A stretch of 64,000 nucleotides of DNA, taken from contig CM020510.1 of NCBI GenBank assembly GCA_009823395.1, positions 12,342,273-12,406,272 of the forward strand. Direction: 5' to 3'. The position numbers were made by a program, and so were the translations under genes. Shown here piece after piece: positions 12,551 to 24,902 of the stretch (the stretch's first letter is position 1; every line of letters starts with the position of its first letter). Below the pieces are notes generated by a model. It searched no databases and was not told the origin of the DNA. It worked only from the letters and a program-made list of their open reading frames with translations. The DNA comes from Thamnaconus septentrionalis. Lineage: Eukaryota; Chordata; Actinopteri; Tetraodontiformes; Monacanthidae.

Positions 12551-15500
12551 CAGAGGTACAGAGTTAAGTGCAGTCTGATGTTTTACACGGATATTGTAGG
12601 AATTGTGATTTGTCCTTCAGTAAGTAATCAGATGTCATGCGCTTTTCTCTGTCAGTAAGCACACACACACACACGCACGCGCGCACTCTTAGGCAAGATA
12701 AAAGTGAGTCATTGTACTCAAAGCCATTGTGGATGAAAGCATCCATCAAGCCACGCCCTGCCTACACACATGCACGCACATGTTCGTGTCACTATCTTTG
12801 TGAGAACTCGACTCTCGTTCCTTTTCAGTTCCTGAAAGTGCAGCCTGAACTCAGCTCCACCCTTAACCTCAAAGGTTGACGGTTGATGCTGAAGATGAAG
12901 TTGTAATGGGATGGGAAGTGAGAACGAAATATCAACGAGTTGAAGAAACATCCTCACAATGTTGGTTAGAAAATGCATTCTGGTCCACACGGCGCCGTAT
13001 TTCCAAGAACACGCACGTGTGGTTGTTTAATGGGATGATGCGTTATGGGAAAACACCAGATTGCTCTCCAGGGGGAAAAACAACACATGCTGCAGGGAAA
13101 GAGAGGTCCATATCTTTCCAAATAATCATGCATTAACTCTGCATCCAATTGCACTCAGGTTGCAGCGCCACCACATGTGCGTCAAACGATTTTTGGCGAA
13201 AAAGCATTTGCCAAATTGCGAACCCACTGTTAAACCAGCGATAATTGGCAGCAGCAGAAGAAAGCTTTTCATGGAACTTGTTAAAATGCGCATGTTGACA
13301 ACTTGAGCGCAAAGAGACTGAGGTGACCTTCAAGGTTGTGCTTTAAAATACATTTTTTTTCTGCGATGCTACCTGTCAGAATGGGAACACAACCCTGTCT
13401 CTGACTTCCAATGAACTGTGAAGCCCTTCCAGTCTGCTCTCACACTGAGTCTCTGATCGCTTCCATTCAAAGACGCCTGGTATCAGGGAGTCAAAATAAA
13501 AGTTCCTATTGCTGCTTCTTGCTTTTTTCTTTACTTAAAATACAACTTAATACTTTTAATTAACAGACTTTCAGTCCACTATATGGTGGTAAATGCTCAT
13601 TCTGTGGCTAGATTTCGACTCTTGCAAGATTTTACTAGCACCTTTTGATGTTAATCCAGTGTTTCCTGGTGTCTCACTGTAACTTACACCTTTCTCTTGT
13701 GAAGTTTGGGGTAAAAATTATTTTGTTTAAACGTGGTCACCAGTAAACGTCCATTCTATTCCATACAAAAAAATCCCTGCCGTTGTTTGTCATTATGCCT
13801 TTAAATATTATGATAATGCCTTATCATTTGAAATCCCGCCACTAGCTGATTTACTGGGGTGACGTAGCAAGAAACAGGAAACTGCGTCAGCGCTCAGGCA
13901 CGAGTGACAGTGACACAAAGAAGCTCCGAGTGCATCTGCTCAAGTCCTCAGGATGAAGTGGGTATTCAGTAAGGTTTCAAAACAAAGGGATGAAGTGGAA
14001 GAGAGAGGAAGAAGGAGGAGAAGGAGTGGAGAATCGACGGCGAGGAAAAAATAGCACAAACTACAGAAAATCCTGGGGCGAGAAGAGAAGCAAACAAGGA
14101 TCAAACCAACAGCTGAGTTTCCCCATCTCCAGAGATCAAACACCACTCGCTTTCTTTATTTACTAGAGTGTTGGAGGATTTCTTTGCTTTTCCTTTTCAC
14201 GCTTGCGAGATGAAGAAAAAAAAGTAACAATCTTTAGAAACGTTTAAGTCATAAAGATGGAAAGCGATATTCTTGGCAAATCGTGTTTTGCAACACTAGT
14301 CTGACATCCTGAGGTATTCCTGCGAGGTTTTGAGACTCTCAACTTTATATTCCTCTGGTGCTGCAGGAAGTTCAAGGTTGACTAAATCCTCGCATCAACA
14401 AATCTTTTAGGGAAAAGAAAGAAGAAGAAGAAGAAAAAAAACACAATACTTTGTTTTCCTTGTGCTGCGTCGCCGAGGGACAAACATGGATGACGGATAA
14501 CTGTTCATCCACTCAGCTGTGTCCTCGAAAAATCTCCGGGGAAATTTGGAAGGGGGGGAATGGCTAAAGCGAAGCATCTGTTGAGGGTGCACGCCTGAGC
14601 TGCGCCCGTGACTGATGTGATGCGACAGCGTCCAAACATCCAGCTTCGCTGAGCTCATTTCACATTTAGAAACACTTGTTTGCAACTAAGCAGACAAAAC
14701 GAGGGGAGATGATGCTGGATTTGAAGATGTGTGGCGTAAAATGCACTACATTTTTGCGTCATTTCACATTTTTAAAGTCGTGCCAAATGAGGAAATCTGT
14801 GTTTTCCATGGCTGCAGAGGACTTTATGAGGCTGTCTGTCACAGGAACCTGTTTAATCTGGACCACAGAGAAGCTCCAGGCCCTGCCTGTGTTTAAATCC
14901 CCATTTGAGTTTGTCAGAAGTTTCCAGACGTTCTTCTCACTGCGTCTGAGATTTGCGTCTGTTCTTCTGCTCCACACATGATCCACCTCTGCCAGGCTGT
15001 GTTTAGGCTCCCTTTAGCTCACCCAATCCCCACCCACCCATACCCTACTTTGGCCAGCAGTGCATGAGTGAAAACCCCTCACGCCATGCCATGATGAAAC
15101 CTGAGTCTCCGGCAGTCTGAGAAAATTGGAAGAGCCGCCGTGAAGCAGATTGTCTCACTCCGCTGGCGGAGGGTGAAGACGAAGTGATCGCACTCCATCA
15201 CGAAATATGGTGTTCAACGCTGCAGACTGATGACATTTAATGATGTGTAAAATATGTAATGGAGCTCTGGTATTAACTGATCCTGGCTGGACATTGGGAC
15301 TTTTAAAACTGATCCCCATCAGTTGGTGATGTTGACCTTGTGTTATTGCAGATTTACATCATCACTTAGTGCGACCTCATGCCCTGAACTTCTTCCTCTG
15401 CTTTGCATTCATGCTGTTACACAGAGCGACAGCTCAGTCAGAATCGAAATATCGCCCTTTTACTTCTCACTCAAATGTCACACAAGGTGCTGGAAACTTT

Positions 15501-18500
15501 CCTTCGCAGCCTCAAGTTTCAGTGAGGAAAAGAATTCTGCCCAATGGAAGTAAAAAAAGAGCCCAAAGACCAATTAATATGCCTCCATGTGGTTTTATCC
15601 AAGTGTCCTAAAGACGTGTTGGTCCTGTTTCAGCTCCTGTCCAGGACGTTAAAGTGGCTCTTTTGGCTAAAAAAAACATCATGATAACGTTGTCAGTTCA
15701 TATCGTCTGGCAGAATGTCTTTCAATCAGTTATCTCTTATGTTGAAGTCTTTGACCAGATTAGTTTTCCACTGGTTCTTTGGATTAAAACATGTCTTAAA
15801 AGCCTTGGATTCCCATTGGGCTGAGTAATAAATGGGTTAAAGGTCATTTTTTATGTCAACTGTCTGTTCAGCTCCACCTCTGATCTTGGCAGAGACGTCA
15901 ATGGCTGCAGCCAATGTGCCTCCATCACTTATTGTGAAGCCATTGACACAATTCCATGTCAGCATGTTAAATGGACATCGATGAGAAGATGTTGACCAAA
16001 AGCAATGTGAGTTATGAAATAACCTTCGGTCTCTCTGACGCTCCATAGTTTTCTGTCCCCAGTGCTGCTCTTTATCCAGGAAGCTGTGAAACCGTGGCGG
16101 GCTGTAACCCGCATTGATCCTCCGCCCTGGCGCTCGTACCTCCGACGGGGACGAAGGCTGTTTGATTTGCACGTGGGCGCTGTTATGAGACAGTGACGGT
16201 TAGCTTAAAGCCTCTCTCATCTATTGCTGTGTGTTCGCTGCGGCGGATGAGATGCAGATCGGCATCTTATCGCACCCCAGGATATTCCTCGGAACAAATT
16301 GCTTCCCCCCCCCCTCATCCGCCGGTGTCATTGTTCTCCTTCTCCCTCGCCTGTTGTCTGGATGGACGGCTGTCGCACCCCCGGTATCCCCCCACCCCCG
16401 CAGATTACACCCCATGTAGAGTAAATGGCCTCCGCCGAGCCGTGTCGCCGTAATCCGTGTTTTTTTCGCGGCCTGTGATTCATGATCGAGTGTGTGCATG
16501 TGAGGCTTTGAGAGGACGGCTTATTGGAATTAATTCTCTGGAGCGTTATGTTCCTCTGTGTTATCAGAGATGTGTGGCCAAGTGTGAACCCCCGCCGCCG
16601 CTCTGCAAGCATGTGGAAGGGAAGTGATGGGATGAATATATTTGAGGTGGCGTCACGCAGGCAGGTTACCTGTTGTTGGGAAAGGGATCTTTCTCAGTCA
16701 TGGCACATTGACTAAATGTGTTTTTCTCCATGTGCCTCCCACTCTGACCTGGTTTTACTTTCCTCCAAAGCCGGATGGATTTGACCCAAAAGAGCAAAAT
16801 CCCAACTTTTTGTTTGGTTTTTGTGAGCTTTGTCACTGCTGGAAAGCTCAAAGTCTTAGTAAATATCGACGATGGCGGCAGCAAAAGCTTGACTGATGAG
16901 CAAAGATTTAAAACCATTTAAACAAAATAAAAAAACAAACAAACAACAACACCAAAAAAAAACTTTTTAAATTGATTTTTTTATTAAAAAGAAAGAACAC
17001 TGACACTGAACAGAATGAGAAGCAACAAACACTGAATGTTTTCTCGCAGGATTTTGGTCTTAATGCAAGTGGTTTGGAAAATAAGCGGGACATAATTAGA
17101 TTTCTGCTGACTTTTATTTGTGAGAATACATTTCTGCCGCCGCCGCCGCTGCTGGCCCAGAGCTACTCAAGATTATTTCCTCTGACGTCTGAAGAGGAAT
17201 CTCTCCGCTGCAGTGTGGAGTCGGCCCTCTCCGACTCGCATCTCATTGTGAATAATCAGGAGCCTGCAAAGGGGAATGTTGTTCATAATTTTGCACACAA
17301 TATTAAAATATTCAAAACATATCTCAGCAATTGAAAATGCTTATTAAAAATATTAATATTATTTATTTGCAGTGTAAATGAGAGGAGGTCTGTTTGGTTT
17401 TTCCTGTGCAGCAACTGTAGATGTTGCACAAAATGCTGTTTTCGGAGGCAGATTTACGGTGCAACATTTATTCAATTCTAATCTTCAAAGTTTTTATAAA
17501 ACAACTTGTAGGGAGACCTTGGGCAACTTTTGACCTCCCTTTATGAAACATGGCCTCTGTGCGCGCGCACCGTGCTGGGTTTCACCCTGTGATTCGATCA
17601 TAATCTTTGCTCACGTTAACCTGTTACAACTCAGCAGGATGCTGATGAGAATGTTTGAACTTGTTTGCATGGGCCAGAATTAAAAAGACCACACTGGAGG
17701 AAGTATTGTGTTATTTGCATGCGCCACCTGCGAAGCCGCATCGTTACAATCAGCCTCGTAACTTCAGCAACACCCCGAAGACGCTGAGCTCAGATCTGCA
17801 TAAATCAGCAGACTAAACACACTTCTGTAGAGCATGAGGGGAGCGTTTGCCAGAGTTTTTCAACAGGATTAAAGGATGAGGTTTCTGGGAGCTTTTTTGT
17901 TGCTCCCTAATCCAAGTACAAAATGGGGCTGATTAACTTCTGATTTAGTAATTTTTCCGGGTTGATTTCACTCTTTTTCCCTGCTTGTATGGATCATCTG
18001 CAAGATTCTTTTTTAATATGGTCCATATGGAGTTAAAGATATTAAATTAATATATTATCTTAGTTTGCTTTTGCACAAAAGCGCCATGTATAAGATTTGC
18101 ACCACATTTTTATGCCAGAACATCATTTTTGTGTCGATTGAGAGAGATTTTTAAGAAACCAACATAATGTCTGAGGTGCTGTAACTGAGGCATATGGTCA
18201 GGATGCAGACCTTCAAAATTTAAAACTATATTCAGTAGCTTTAAATATGCTGCAGGACCAACATGAGGTCCTGGTGCTGATTGGCCCCATGTAGTTCAAG
18301 TGTCCACCAACTCGGAGGCTGCTGAAATCCCTCTTTGCCCACAATTTCTCAGTTTTATCTCATTCCTCTCAAAATAAATCTTTACGTTGCATTCTTTTCC
18401 ATCCTGAAAAGGAGATAAACCCGCAATTATTTTTGTATTTTTTCAAGCGCAGCTTCATGATTGTCAGTTTTCTTAACAGCTTCTAATTCCTCTTTCATCA

Positions 18501-20297
18501 TTCTCTGCTTTTGTTCACACACGCGGTGAAATTTTTACCCGTGAAATTCACGCCGAGTGACACCGAATGCCAGGCTGCCGACGTCAGATGCTAAAAGAAA
18601 TTTCCAACAAAGCTTTTTTTTTCTTTGTGTCTTTAATCCCATGTTGGCGGCCGATGTCAGTGGTTTCTTTAGAGATCAGGCGGCAACAAATTCACACTCT
18701 GTGCGAAGTGTCCACTGTTTTCAGCAGAAGGGCGCGATGGCGCCTCTGCTCCTCTTCCGTCTGCTCAAAGTGGAAGTGTTTTTTCTAACTTGGATGAGAG
18801 ACAGGGACCCCGGAGTCGTGTCACAGCAGGTCAAACTGTTGTAGCGGCCAGACGGAGTCAGTTAAGGAAGAGAAGTGTCGAAAGGTGCAGCGCCGAGCCT
18901 TCAGCCTCCGTGTCGTCACTGTCAGTCAGAGTCTCTTTGTGAGACGTCTCGGTTCCTCAGTCACGACCACAGGCAGCAACTCAGAGCGGAGAGGAGCCGA
19001 ACCAGTGCTGGACTGCAGCTGGTGATCTTATGTTAGTTGTGAAATGAATGCACAATCACGGACATACAAGGCTAGTTTTGTAACTGTGTCATCGTAATTA
19101 AAGTTAAAGAAGCCCCAGTGTGACAGACACCGATTGGAAACAGCCTGGAGACTTTGTGAACTCTGTTGAAGCTGACTCACCCAATTAAAATGGTTTCAGT
19201 AAACGGCCTACTTAGCCCTCTGTTTACTGCCACCAGCACTCGGCTCAAGCTCCCTGCTAAAACTGACGCTTTGTGGGACATTACACATGTTTGGAAGAAC
19301 ACAGAAAAATTGAGCTGTGATGGTGGTGCGTACGCCCGGCTGGGGATGGTGTGTGTCAGTGTACCCCTGCCCTATGTGACATCACAAAGAGCTGATTTCC
19401 AGAATTGTGAGATGATCTCTAAAAGGACAAACATGTTGGTAAAAAATGAACTTTGAAGTTTTAAATTCATCCAAGTGTATTGTGATGTAAATTTGTGTAA
19501 CTGGAGACATTAGGATTTACTAATCTTCAATAAAAACCAAATCATAAAGTTTTTCACTTACCGTGCTGGTACTCTCATCCTATTTCAAAGCTTTACAAAA
19601 CAAATTAGGCAACAGATTCTTGTTTGTTGTTTCTTCATACTTTGATATGGACGTGTTACTGTGACTACGACGACGTCTCCTTCTATGACTACAACTGAAA
19701 CATCTACAGCCGTCAGCGTTCAGCGAGGCCTTGGGCTGTTTAGATCCTGGATTCCTGTAAATGATTAAGGCACTTAAACAAATGTATAACACGACCAAGA
19801 ATGAAAAGAACAACACGGAGGCATTAGTCTATTCCTGGACTCCTTACGGAGATCTGACTGGGAGCCTTTTCAGCTGAGAGCTGTGCTGAATTATTTAGCG
19901 CTAGCTTTGAATCCGCTGAAGGAGCCTCGTCTCACAGGCTCAGCCCTGTGTTCTTTTTCATTACACGATCCATTATTAAACCCGCTGCTCATTTATAGCG
20001 TGAGCCGAAACGCTGGGCCTCATGGCCAGTCAGTGTGTTCTGTCTCAGCTGTTGTGTCTTTACACTTTTGTATGTGTTCTGGAAATTAAGACCAACGCTG
20101 GTTCTGTTGGAAACTTATTTTCCATTTTCATATGTACGAGCTGGTCCGGCTAAACCACATAGCCACACACAAACACACACACACACACTTTTGAATTATT
20201 TACACCCGCTACGTCCTCTCCCACACAAATCTGTCACCTCTTCTGCTTCTCTGGGTCCTCCATGTGAAATGGAAGTCTTTCGTTTGTAAATTTTATC

Positions 20298-20298
<1 letters not shown>

Positions 20299-20365
<67 letters not shown>
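20299..20365. repeat. GT microsatellite, about 33 units
   Basis: Longest uninterrupted dinucleotide tract in the window. Confidence 0.97.
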
Positions 20366-20367
<2 letters not shown>

Positions 20368-21190
20368 TTTCAGAGGAGCAATGGGGGGAAGACAGAAAGG
20401 AGGCACAAACACTTTATTCTTTCATATTTTTTTCCCCCACTCCTTCTTTGAATCACTGAATGCAAGCAGGGACCTCAAAGGCCCCTTCGGAGCTGTCAGA
20501 TGATATCACAGCGGGCTGCTCGGTGTAGAGATCTGCTGACTTTTCTTCCGTTCTGACGTGTAGTTTCTAACGGCACCCTCTAAGATTTTAAGCGTGTCGC
20601 GATGTTGCTAAAGCAAACGGATAAAATACCAATAAAAAAAACAAACAACAAACAGAAAGGCACAGAACCAGTCTCTGTTTATATGTGTATGATGGAGTGT
20701 AAAAGTTCATTATGGGTCTCAAATATTGAGAAAATAATCTGTTGTGGGCGGGAGCTGTTGATTAATGTGTACATAGATTAAGGCTGAGCAGATCATTTCA
20801 AGCTGCGAGCCTAATTTCCTCAAACCCCGACTCCGATTTGGCTGTTGCTGTAATTGAGGATTGAAATAGAGGCGACATCTGCTGCTGCAATCGCCTCGGC
20901 TGCTGCTACGTCCTCTCACAGCGCGAGTCGTGGACCCACCAAAGAGACTAGAACCATTTTTGCACTCTTTTAACTCGTACATGGTCCTGTGCGCGACACT
21001 TAAACTGCAGCTATCTCTGCATAAGTCATTACACACCATAAGTACCAGTTCAAAGGGTTAATGTCATGCAATAGACTATGAAACAGTGTCAGGGGAATAT
21101 TACATCGAAAATAGAATAATGGCTTTTGAACTCTAAACTCTATGCATGTAATTTGAAAAATGTTGCAGGCTGAAGGCTGGAAGTGGCAAC

Positions 21191-21475
21191 AGGGCAGCTC
21201 AGTTGGTAGAGTGGGTCATAAATTGATAACTGAAGGGTTGGCGGTTCAAATCCCGGCTCCATCTGTCCGCATGTTGAAGTGTCCTTGGACAAGACCCTGA
21301 ACCCTAAATTGCTCCCAATGGGGCTGGCAGCGCCTTGCATGGCAGCAGCCACCCACTGGTGTATGAGTGTGTGAGTCAAACGGTGAATGAGAGGCCATTG
21401 CAAAGTGCTTTGGGGTACCGTGAAGGTGCTGGAAAGCACTATATAAGTGCAGACCATTTACCATTGACAGTGAAC
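21191..21475 (+). mobile_element. tRNA-derived SINE
   Basis: The head carries Pol III boxes: A-box-like tcagttggtagag (21199-21211) and B box ggttcaaatcc (21243-21253). A body typical of fish SINEs follows (tgtccttggacaagac; ccactggtgtatgagtgtg), and the 3' tail gcactatataagtgcagacc with ccatttaccatt matches tails shared with fish LINE partners. It is not a functional tRNA gene. The V-SINE superfamily is the likely home but is not proven. Confidence 0.75.
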
Positions 21476-24400
21476 ATCTGTGCATCATCATCATTATTCC
21501 GTCTTCAAGTGGAGCCTTACCAACAGTGACAACTGCGAGATCTTGGGAAGCTATTTAATCAGTGGCTTGCTGAAAGTTGTTTACCGTCTTTAAAATGTTG
21601 TTGATGTCATGTGATGTTGTGTCGGGTCGCCAAGCTGCCAGTTACATTTTGTTTCGTGTTTTTTTCTCGCTGCGGTCTTGAATTTATTCCATTGTTGAGG
21701 AGGCCTGACTTTGAGAGCTGCTTTCACTTTTTGCATCGCGATTGAGCTTCTGCACATCATCACCACAGGCAAGAAGCAACTGGATATGCCATAAAAATAA
21801 GTTTTATAGCAGTTTTATAGGTGTTGACTGGAAGGAATCTGGTGCAACGCATGTGACGACTTGGGCAGAGCGTGCAGGCGCGCGCACATACACGCGCACA
21901 CACACACACACGCAGGCGCATTGACGTGACCAAATTGGAACAGTGTCAGAAGTGAAGAGAGGAACGATTGGCAAATAAGGAGGCCCCTGGAAAGATTGCC
22001 AGGAAAACAGATGAGAGAGGACAAGAGGCTGATTTGTCAGCTGGAATGATAAATACACAGAGATGAAGGTCAGTGTAACCCGCCAACAAATAGAGAGTAA
22101 TAAGAGGAGGATGGGAAGAGCAAGACTAGGCCAAAATCACACGACTGGAGCGAATCGGGAGGCGCAGGGGGACGAGAACACGCTCGAGACTCAATGTCCC
22201 ACGGACACATGAGCTCATCCCAATTAGGAGGTGCAGGGATAAAAGAGGCTGATTGGAATTCAGCGCGATTAGGAGGAGGCGGGATAGAAAACAAAGGCTG
22301 AGTGTTCGGATCGACTAATCTGACAGCGCAGCGCCGGGTGCGGAGCGGATAATTCGCCCCTTTTATTTCTGGAACAGGAGAGGCACTGATGTTGTTTACA
22401 CAATCATCGTGCCTCGAGTAAATGCAAGGTGGCGTGGCATTTGCCTCTGGCACTTCAGCCTGAGCGGCCACGGCTAACCTGTGATGCGCTGAAGTGCAGA
22501 GCCGTGTCCCGGTAAAGAGACCTGCAATAAAATGCTGTCAAAAAGCTGCTGTTTTTTCATCAGTTTTTCTCTCAGATGTCTGTCGGGGGAAGAAAAAGGT
22601 TTCTGATCCTTTAAGAAGTCAAATAAATTGTTTGAGAAGTTAGAGACGATCAGGTGGGACATGCACAGCACACATGCAGTAATGCAGCAGAAATCACAGT
22701 TCTGCCGAGGCGCTAATGATCGTCCATCCAGCTGGATTTTCTGTTACAGTGGACAAACGACGTTGCCTCATCTAAATTTGGGGAGCTTTGCACTAAGACA
22801 TCTCGAATATGATGATTGCAACAGCAGTTGACATAAATGGCTGAGTGTTGCTGTCGTTATAAACACACTGGTGAGGCTAATTTATTTCTTCAAAGGCCAC
22901 AGTGTGCAATTTTTAAAGGGATCTAGTGGCACAAACTGCAAACTACATGTGTGAGTTTATCATGGTAAAATAACCCAAATGAAGTATTTTTAATGTTTTT
23001 GACTATGTTTTTGAACAAAACACGTCTTTATTTACACAAAGAGTGAGTCCGCTTGTTTTTTTCACGGGTTTTGTGTTTTTTCTCATTTCACCTCACAGCT
23101 GATGCCGGATCAGAAAAGAGGGAACTGCACTTGAGTATAAAAATACCAGAGTTAGGCAAAATGCTGTTTTTCCTCTGTTTTCGAACTAGCCCAGTTCTTC
23201 TGCAGGGTTTCTAAAGTACAACAAAGCATAAGAGGAAAACAGAGGCAACAAGACGAAGAATTACCAAACTGTATGAAATAGCTCACTTAGCCTGTGCATT
23301 AACGCGCTGTGACAATAGGGATAATCTTGGCTGGAAACATGGACAATTCTGTGGGGGCCCCCAGGGGGCGCCGTTATTAATAGTCATAGGGCCCAAAATT
23401 GCTAGCTGCCACTGGGGATGATATTTGGTTTCTGCTGGAGTGAAGTTTCTGGAGTGCGAGCGGTGCCGAGCGTTGACTGCTGAGTGTTTGGAGTGCCGCG
23501 GCAAACGCCCTAAAAAACTAATTTCCCGACGCTCTCAACTCGGCTCCGTGCAAATGAGCTCGCCCACGTCTCTGCACACCTCCACACCGCGGCGGCAGCG
23601 GCGGCGCAGTTTTCATCCTGTCTGCTTGTCGCCTCAGTGATGTGCACGTCCATGTACACACGCACACACAGACGCGCACGCACAGGACTTGCATCTCTTT
23701 GCGACACGCATGACAGACAGAGCTGAGGCGAGGAAAGGCTGGCTGAGACGACGGGGACACAGCGGCGTTGCTTTCATGGGCTGCCAGCTTCACTTCAGGA
23801 GGTCGAGGCCTTCGGAACGTCCTGAGCTCAGCACAATCCTGACAAGACGAGACAGACTGAGGGAGCGGAACGGCTCCCTGCAGATAAACATGCTTCCAAA
23901 AAACCACCGCAGTAATAATAAATTATGATTTTCACTTCGGCCGAGTGATGAGTTGTATTGCTATTTATTTTTTCCTGAATGGGGAAATGCTTTGTGGGAG
24001 TCACACCAGCTGAGGATGAAGGCGGTCAGTTGATTTGGCAGCTCCCAGCAGGAGAGCCTGTTCTTTCAGAGATTAGAACAAACAGCGTGTCAGTGTTCAG
24101 CTCCGTTTTCTGGGTCAGACTGAAGCGCAGTGGTAGCCTGGCTCAACTCTGCCTGAAATACTTTTATCAAGCAGTGATAGTGAAGTTTATTTCTGTTAAC
24201 TTCTGGCTACATGCACCCGCAGCGGCGGTGGCAGTTCGTGGCAGATGATCGGTAGTTTCCCTGCCATCAATGAATGGATTGCGTTGAAACTCCAGGGTGC
24301 CGTCTGTGTCGAAACCTAATAACTTTACTGATCCTCCGTCCACACTATCAATTCCTCTGCGATGCTTTGCCACCCGACGGACCGGCTCGATGTTTTTGGG

Positions 24401-24857
24401 GGGGCAGCCATGCGTCTAGATTACTTCAGTGGTCACCTGAAAGCTCAACAGGCTGAAGATTTAATCGTCTCAATAACTGCAAAACTCCAGACAAGGATCT
24501 GGTTTCATCAGCGCCGTCGCGCTCTGTTAGTTTTGCCTTAATACCTTTTTCTTCTTTACAAGTGTTTTGTTCCCACTCCTGCTGAGCACAAGTCAAGCTG
24601 TGGGCAGTTATGACAGATCCTTCAAATGGGAGTATGTTGTTTCAAGCTGCAGCAGCTTTCCTTCAGATACTGTGTCCACAGCCTGGGTGACAACAAAGCC
24701 AACAACACTCACTACTCACTCACTCACTCACCTGCTGCTTGCTCCTCTTTTCGCCGTGACTTTTCAACAGTTTGGCGGCCTCGCTGCCAACGTGCCGTCC
24801 CGATCAGTTTGTTTCGTTCCTGCTTTTTTCCCCAGTAGCGGACGTCCTTTCCTTTCC

Positions 24858-24902
24858 AACTTGCAGAGCTTGTTTATGTGCCATAAACAAGCTCTGCAAG
24901 TT
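24858..24902. repeat. Perfect 21-bp hairpin with 3-nt loop
   Basis: aacttgcagagcttgtttatg pairs with its exact complement 24882-24902 across the loop tgc (24879-24881). The following bases to 24915 (gtttatggcacataaa) are the reverse complement of 24873-24888, so the site contains nested inverted copies. Confidence 0.8.

Noticed and set aside
21191..21270. tRNA gene
   Set aside because: A and B boxes belong to a SINE head; no cloverleaf, and the SINE body follows.
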